Source of the DNA: Coriaria nepalensis
Taxonomy: Eukaryota > Streptophyta > Magnoliopsida > Cucurbitales > Coriariaceae
Length of the DNA: 64,000 bases
Assembly: GCA_027186245.1 (NCBI GenBank)
Contig: CP114497.1
Location: 999,501 to 1,063,500, forward strand
Direction: 5' to 3'
How positions within the stretch are numbered: position 1 is the first letter of the stretch; the number at the start of each line of letters is the position of its first letter. The position numbers and the translations under genes were made by a program. Positions 58,005-64,000 of this stretch are shown piece after piece. The notes under the pieces are model-generated. The model was not told the DNA's origin. It did not search any database and was given only the letters and a program-made list of their open reading frames with translations.

Positions 58005-60371
58005 TTACTTCCCGAGATCAAATCGTTCCCACTGAGAAGACATAGGAGGATGAGGAACAGGACTTAACCCTTCAAGCATTTGGACAACCTTAGTCATAGG
58101 GGGTCTCAAATTCATTTCTTGTATACGCCACAGAGCAACCTTAATAGCAATCGCAACTCTCCCATCACTTTCATCCACGTTCATCTTCGGATCGAGAATC
58201 TCATTCAATCTCTCCTCTTCTAACATCTTAAACGCGTAAGACAGGAAATGTGTTTTCTCTTCGCCTCATCCTCATTCGTAATTCTTCCTCCCTCAAATAA
58301 TCTCGAGTAAAACCATATCATAACTATATACATCACTTTTTTGGATATCGCATAGTTAAATATCCATTCGGGTGCTAACTTGTACCTCTTAGTTGTGTAC
58401 AAACAAGGCTTTGCTCCTTGTTCATTAGCTTAGCCAATCCAAAATCTGAAACCTTGGCAACACAGCTTTCGTCGAGAAGAACATTTTCGGGTTTTATATC
58501 GCAATCAATGATCTTTGCTTCACACTCTTCATGAAGATAAAGCCAATCCCTTTGCCATACCCAAAGCAATATTCTACCTATTATTCCAATCCAATGTCGG
58601 ACCCTCTTCTTTATTTGGCTTGAAAATCCATCTATCTAATGACCCTTTTCCCAGGTACTCGTAAAAGAGCAATCTGTGGGGCCCATCTGCGCAAAACCCT
58701 TTGAGCTTGACTAGATGAAGATGGTGGATTCTTCCGATAAGACTAACTTCTGCTTTGAACTCTTTCATCCCTTGTCCGATCCCTTCTAGTTTTTTTTTTG
58801 TGGCTAATAAGGTTCCATTTAGGAGTGCGCCTAAGAAAGCCAGAGCCGAACCCTGCTTGGCCTATTTTCATAGAGAAATTTTTAGTTGCTTCGGAAAGGT
58901 CGTCATAAGTGAATCGAGCAGGCAAGGCAGTAAAGCTGTCTAAGAAGTTATCCTCTTCCGAGACAAACTGACCTGTTTCCTTAACCGTCTTAATACTCTT
59001 GTACCAGAAAACGGCATAAAGCAAAGCACTTATAGTAAGAGATGTTACAACAGCTATGATACAGATCAATAAAGCATGTTTCACTCCATTTACGCCCGAT
59101 TCAACCATGGATATTTCCCCGCTTCTTACTTCCTTTGAAATCTTAACATACGAAATGTAACCAGCGGATCCCTCATCAGCCTGATGAAAACTCCCGATTT
59201 CACCGAATAGAAAGCAGTTAGCCGTACTGTTTTCGAAGAACAGAACACCGCAAGAACAGTTGGCAAGACAAGCTTCCTTGCATGCATTCAAATCCAATTT
59301 GAGAAAAGTCGAACCAGAATAAGGGATTGAAATGTAATCAAGCTCCTCGCCTATATAGAGAAGCCTTGCCGAGCCACTTGAGCTGTTGCTACCACAAGTC
59401 GATAAATGCTTAGGTCTGCAACCAACTTCCGTGCCGAGCACGGCCGGACGTTGGCATTTTTTTTCAAAAGTACATTCAATGTACGGGTCACATGGCTCAG
59501 GTGTGCTACATGCATTCATTGGAATCCGAGTCAACACCGGGCTAACTGACTTTCCATGAAGAAGATTGTAGAACGAGATCGATCCGGTGGTCCCCAAAAC
59601 CGCAGCCCACGTAGTTTTTGGGTTAGAATCTTTGGCAAATATAAGCAGCCAAAGTAGAGTCCCTCCTCGTCGTATAAATTCCATGAATTCGAGACCATAG
59701 TAGCATCATGGATCAAGCCCGTTATGTTGCTCGAATTGGTTTTTTGAGTCCCAATCAATATCGACCAATAGATTTGAGGTGGATCGAAAGCAGCGGATAA
59801 GACCAGGTCATTGTCACGGAATTCGAGATGGCGAGACAATTTGTTCGAGTTGGGGGAACTTGTCACATGCATACCTCGGAAGATGATCTGATTGGATAGA
59901 AGTGTATTGGTTTGATGGCTAAAGCCCTGCCAGAGAATAATCTGATCATTGTTTCTAACAAGTACTAGGCTTCCTGAATCTCTTAACTCCAGCTTTACAG
60001 CACCTTGGGCGGTTGTGTTTGTTGACCAGATTATGCTAGTCCCGGTTTCCAAAAGGACGTTTCATTCATTTTCAAATGTGAAAAAATTCCGATTGCTGAA
60101 TTAGGGATTCTGGATTGGCCGACCAGATTACCATTGAGCTGTTTATGTGAGTGATTGCTAGTTCATAAAATGTGTTGTCCTGGTGAGCGTAAAATCCGAC
60201 GCTGAATTCGGAATTGTTAGATAACATGAACATGCCATGCTGATATATTGCTAGCATTGGAGAGATTTTAAAACCAGCATAGACTTGACCTTTATACAGA
60301 ATGCTAGAAATGCAGGTTTGAATCAAAAGGGAAGGGAAGAACAACAAAATTGTTACCTTGAACAAATTCAT
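58005..60371 (-). pseudogene. Decayed SD2-5-type lectin receptor kinase
   Basis: Minus-strand remains of a paralogue of the intact gene at 60932. Pieces in order: 60371-60072 (signal, start of B-lectin), 60052-59531 (rest of lectin; SIIWSTNTTAQGAVKLELRD, LVLVRNNDQIILWQGFSHQT), 59684-58743 (EPCDPYIECTF, PAN Cys, transmembrane ALLICIIAVVTSLTISALLY, FTYDDLSEATKNFSMKIGQ), 58768-58574 (LVKLKGFCADGPHRLLFYEY), 58569-58375 ([24 protein letters not shown]), 58402-58220 and 58226-58005 (MTKVVQMLEG). At least five frame breaks, P-loop region collapsed (GQAGFGSGFLRR) and HCD changed to DCD. Not able to give a kinase. Confidence 0.85.
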
Positions 60372-60931
60372 ATTTGCAATTTCTAGCTGACTGGGGACTA
60401 GAACTTGGGCTAAAATTCAATACCCACAAACAAAATTACTTTTTTCTTGAGTTGACTTACTAATAATGTACTGAATCTGACAGAAATTACACAGCAAGAT
60501 TTAAGGAAGTAAGATATGGCTGGATTGAAATGGAGAAACAGATAATAAATTTACCACAAAAATGGCTCAGCAAAATACAAAAATGCTGAAGAGGAAGAAG
60601 AAGATGAAGAAGAATATTAAGGCCAGTTCTGGATTCCAAATTGTTTCCCGGTCCCCATGTTACATGCATTGCATTGCAGAATGCAGAGTATTTACGATAG
60701 TCAACGGCATGAGTATTGTGTAGTGGGATCATGGATTCATGACAGGAGGATGTGGACCTTACTTCGTTTGGATGGCCCACTTGAAGTCCCCATAGCCCAA
60801 ACAGAAAATGGGCCCAGGTAGTAGAAATGAAAATCAAAATTTTTATTTCTGTAGCTAGCTAGCAGCAGAAAGACAAAATCACAATATTTCTGTAAAATTA
60901 TTATTCAAACCCCTGTAAATGTAATTTTCTA
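60372..60931. other. Intergenic between kinase copies
   Basis: Promoter remnant of the decayed kinase and 3' region of the intact one. The open frame 60487-60837 has no family marks. Confidence 0.45.
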
Positions 60932-63367
60932 TCATCTTGGTCCTGATAGCCTACAACCAGAGCCAGTTATATCACTATAGCAATCAATCAAACCTGAAAA
61001 AGACGGTTCTCCGCTACTCCATTTCAAGAAACTCGATCCCGAACTCGTCAGAGAGGAGGCAGGAAGAGGCGGGACAGCCAATATCCCTTCGAGCATTTGG
61101 ACAACTTTAGTCATAGATGGCCGGAAGTTTTTGTCATCTTGTACACACCACAATGCAACTCTAATCGCCGTTACAACTCTTTCATCATCTTCTTCGACTT
61201 CCATCTTCGAATCTACGATTTCCTTCAGTTTCCCTTCTTCCAACATCTTCAATGCATAAGAAGGGAAATGAGCTTTCTCTGAATCATCCTCAGGGTCATA
61301 ATTCTTCCTCCCTCCAACCATCTCAAGCAAAACCAACCCGTAACTGTAAACATCACTCTTTTCAGAAATCGGGTAGTTTGTGATCCATTCCGGGGCAAGG
61401 TACCCTCTAGTACCTCGTAAAGTTGTGTATGTAAGGCTCTCTTCCCGGTTCATCAACTTGGCCAAACCGAAATCCGATACCTTGGCGGAGAAGTTATCAT
61501 CTAAGAGAACATTTTCGGGTTTTATGTCACAGTGAACAATTTTCACTTCACACTCTTCGTGAAGATAAGCCAATCCCTTTGCAGTGCCTACAGCAATATT
61601 GAACCTTGTGTTCCAATCCAAAAAATGACTCTCGTCCTCTCCATTGTTTTTAAATATCCATCTATCCAACGACCCGTTACCCAGAAACTCATACACGAGA
61701 AGGCGGTGGGGCCCTTCCGCGCAAAATCCTTTCAACTTCACCAAATGAACATGATGGATACTCCCAATGATGCTAACTTCAGATCGAAATTCTTTCGTTC
61801 CCTGACCAACTCCTTCCAATTTCTTCACAGCCAACTGGGTGCCGTCTTGAAGTACACCTTGGTAGACCGAACCAAACCCTCCTTGACCAACTTTGATCGA
61901 GAAATTCTTAGTTATCCGACAGAGGTCACTATATGAGAACCGAGCTGGCCTCCCGGATAAACCATCCAAGAAATCATTCTCATCTAAGGAATCTCGTGAA
62001 TGTTCCAATAAACTCTTCCTTTTCCGGTACAACCACAATCCTACGAAACCCATACCGGAAACGACCAATATTGTAGCAACAACTATAACCACAACCAACA
62101 CAATATTCTTCAGTTCTCCAGATTGCCCACTCGAAACCTTCATAAACGAAGTATAACCAACCGACCCTGGATCAGCACGTTGCAAACTTCCGATCTGATC
62201 GAACAGAAAACAATTTCCGGAACTCTGTTCGAAAAACAGAACAAGACAAGAACAGCTATTGAGACAGGCTTCTTGACAAGCATTAAGGTTGGATTTCAAT
62301 GAGGGTTTTATGAACGAAAGTGCAAAGTAATCTAATTTCTCACCAATGTAAAGAAGCTCAAATGAACTTTTCGGGGTATCACAAGTCGAGGAAATATTGG
62401 GAGGTTTGCAATTAAATTTAGAGCTTAAAGGAGTTGGACATTGACACCAATTTTCGAAATAGCAAACATAGTAAGGGTCACAAGGTTCGGGCGAGTTACA
62501 AGGATTTTCGGGTATTCTAGTAGATTCAGGGTGAACATTTTTTCCCTTATGAAGATCATGGAAAGATATCGAACCATCCGAACCGAGAATAACGGCCCAA
62601 AACGCAGTTGAATCGTTATTATCTGAGAAGGGGAATTGCCAGAGAAGGACACTGTTTTGGTCATAGTAATTCCATGAGTTTCCAGATAGGGAAACAGAGT
62701 GGACCTTGCCATTAACACTACTACTATTAGTCTTTCGGTTGTCATTCTTGACAGACCAATAGATTTGTGGAACTTCAAATCCGGCCGATAGGACTAAATC
62801 ACCAGAATTAAACTTGAGATAATGATTCAAATTATTGTGGTTTGGAAAACTCTTGAGCTGCATTCCTTCTAGAAAATCCTGACCTGGTAAAAGTGTATCG
62901 GTTGGATGGCTAAAACTCTGCCAAAGAACACTCTGTTTCTCACTAAACAGAACCAAATTACCTGAATCATGTAATTCCATGGATTTTACAGTTTCTCCGG
63001 TCGTGTTTGTCGACCAACTAAAATGATCCCCGCTCTTTAGATAAACATTTCCATTTTCATCGAAGACGAATTTGTCGGAACTTGTAACGAGCAATCCTCT
63101 GTTTGCAGTCCAGACTACTTTTGAACTAGGCAAGTGAATGACAACTAGCACGAATAATTTGACATCTAGAGCCGTATAGAAGCCAAGGGCGAAAGCAGAG
63201 TTGTTGGATAGAAGGAATTGTCCACTAGAACTGGACCATTCGGATTGAGATGCTTGGAATCCAGGGGATATTTGACCGATCTGCTGATTCAAGGCAGCGA
63301 TGTAGCAGGGTTTGAATACAAGGAGGAAGAATAAGAAACAGAGGAGTTCAAGATGAAACAGACCCAT
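60932..63367 (-). CDS. G-type lectin S-receptor-like Ser/Thr kinase SD2-5
   Basis: Intronless, 811 aa, the normal family length. Signal peptide 1-26; bulb-type lectin about 40-160 (FLLSNNSAFALGFYT, SMELHDSGNLVL, LWQSFSHPTDTLLPGQ); EGF-like Cys around 290-330 (PEPCDPYYVCYFENWCQC); PAN-like Cys 364-386; transmembrane 421-447; kinase from about 485. Kinase marks: P-loop GQGGFGSVYQG (494-504), Lys515/516, [11 protein letters not shown] (612-622), DFG (632-634), APEW (658-661). The residue before the catalytic Asp is Cys, so it is a non-RD kinase, common among innate-immunity receptors. Plasma-membrane receptor; ligand unknown. Next to its dead paralogue. Confidence 0.95.
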   Translation of the reverse strand: MGLFHLELLCFLFFLLVFKPCYIAALNQQIGQISPGFQASQSEWSSSSGQFLLSNNSAFALGFYTALDVKLFVLVVIHLPSSKVVWTANRGLLVTSSDKFVFDENGNVYLKSGDHFSWSTNTTGETVKSMELHDSGNLVLFSEKQSVLWQSFSHPTDTLLPGQDFLEGMQLKSFPNHNNLNHYLKFNSGDLVLSAGFEVPQIYWSVKNDNRKTNSSSVNGKVHSVSLSGNSWNYYDQNSVLLWQFPFSDNNDSTAFWAVILGSDGSISFHDLHKGKNVHPESTRIPENPCNSPEPCDPYYVCYFENWCQCPTPLSSKFNCKPPNISSTCDTPKSSFELLYIGEKLDYFALSFIKPSLKSNLNACQEACLNSCSCLVLFFEQSSGNCFLFDQIGSLQRADPGSVGYTSFMKVSSGQSGELKNIVLVVVIVVATILVVSGMGFVGLWLYRKRKSLLEHSRDSLDENDFLDGLSGRPARFSYSDLCRITKNFSIKVGQGGFGSVYQGVLQDGTQLAVKKLEGVGQGTKEFRSEVSIIGSIHHVHLVKLKGFCAEGPHRLLVYEFLGNGSLDRWIFKNNGEDESHFLDWNTRFNIAVGTAKGLAYLHEECEVKIVHCDIKPENVLLDDNFSAKVSDFGLAKLMNREESLTYTTLRGTRGYLAPEWITNYPISEKSDVYSYGLVLLEMVGGRKNYDPEDDSEKAHFPSYALKMLEEGKLKEIVDSKMEVEEDDERVVTAIRVALWCVQDDKNFRPSMTKVVQMLEGILAVPPLPASSLTSSGSSFLKWSSGEPSFSGLIDCYSDITGSGCRLSGPR

Positions 63368-64000
63368 TAGCCTCTTTGATTACATCAGCTTACAAAACCT
63401 GTTAAAAATTTTCATAACCACAAAAAAATTTCAGGGCTTTGGAAGAATTGAATCAAGGAAAGAACAGTTTGAAAATAAGGGCAGTAGAAGATACTACCCA
63501 CAAAAAAATGTATATATATATATTTATTTATTTTTGGGAGGGCATGGAAAAGATAAGAAACAAAACAGAGCATATGAGACACATTGCTCTCTCTCTCTCT
63601 CTCTCACACTCATTATACAACAAAGTCCAGCTTTTTCTAGCAGATACTTGATTATAGTCATTATTAACAAGTTAGAAATCTAAGCAAATTATAATTAAAC
63701 AAAGGTAGTTGATCTTTTTGTTTGTATCTAGAATGTTTGGTAGCTTAACATGCTAAAAATTGTAGGCAATGTCCATCCAAAAAACAAGGAATCGAATAAG
63801 ACTCAAAGGAAGTGAAGAAAGGAGTATGTACTAACCTGATTACTGATCCGATTGCAAGAACCCAGAAAAAAGAAAAAAAAAAACAAAAACAAAGACATAA
63901 AAGATCTGCAGCCAGAGAGAGAGAGAGAGAGAGAGAGGTATTACAATAAATGATTCAACTTTTCATTACAAGAAACATTAAACGATCAATTCGACCTTTG
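63368..64000. promoter_or_regulatory. Upstream region of SD2-5
   Basis: Leader and promoter of the minus-strand kinase. It holds CT repeats at about 63590-63605 and GA at 63916-63937. ATCAG|GTTAGTAC read on the minus strand near 63836 could be a 5' UTR intron donor with an acceptor nearer the start codon. Confidence 0.4.

Noticed and set aside
1..64000. CRISPR arrays, operons, IS elements, riboswitches
   Set aside because: The DNA is eukaryotic nuclear; repeats seen are microsatellites or palindromic arrays without spacer structure.

Overview
The window looks like nuclear DNA of a flowering plant, most likely a dicot. Genes are split by short AT-rich GT-AG introns, intergenic DNA is very AT-rich with many microsatellites, and the families are plant ones (Art v 1-like defensins, DUF642, LEA_4, EPF-like, G-type lectin receptor kinases, plant O-fucosyltransferases). 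I cannot name the species. Exon models were built by hand from reading frame, splice dinucleotides and phase, and from recalled family sequences; no database search was run. LAYOUT: 1-1110 (-) 5' half of STRAP (WD40). 2755-11084 (+) tandem cluster of six small secreted defensin-like genes: three single-domain with a long C-terminal tail, two double-domain, one decayed. 11893-12207 a decayed small gene. 13355-14728 (+) DUF642 cell-wall protein. 15057-16993 (+) mitochondrial COX5b. 19184-21000 (+) acyl-protein thioesterase/carboxylesterase. 21388-22722 (-) degenerate CXC (TSO1/CPP-like) gene. 23067-23632 (-) and 24280-24797 (+) divergent LEA pair sharing an ACGTG-rich promoter. 25056-39899 a loose cluster of short intronless secreted Cys peptides (six-Cys C-x3-C-x4-C...C-x3-C-x3-C, or four-Cys C-x3-C...C-x3-C), interleaved with a MASS-like MAPK-substrate gene (29295), a dead Toc159-type GTPase fragment (34381), a 73-bp palindromic repeat array (35895) and a polygalacturonase (36885-39063). 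40646-41245 (-) glyoxalase-I-like protein. 43072-45167 (+) O-fucosyltransferase. 45562-47264 (-) SEC11 signal peptidase and 47566-48965 (+) a DCC-family protein, head to head over about 300 bp with an inverted pair of G-boxes. 49170-49373 (+) C-terminal scrap of phospholipase D alpha. 49946-50353 (+) small membrane protein. 51211-52524 (+) DUF4050 protein with a 5-nt first coding exon. 54382-54626 (+) EPF-like peptide exon. 55216-56275 (+) small plastid-targeted membrane protein. 56716-57745 (+) damaged TPR gene. 58005-60371 (-) decayed and 60932-63367 (-) intact SD2-5-type receptor kinase. HOW IT FITS TOGETHER: there is no operon logic. The themes are local tandem duplication with birth and death of secreted Cys-rich peptides and receptor kinases, and compact divergent promoters for housekeeping or stress genes. 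The strongest candidates for undescribed biology are the rewired second domains of the double defensins and the six-/four-Cys peptide family at 25-40 kb.
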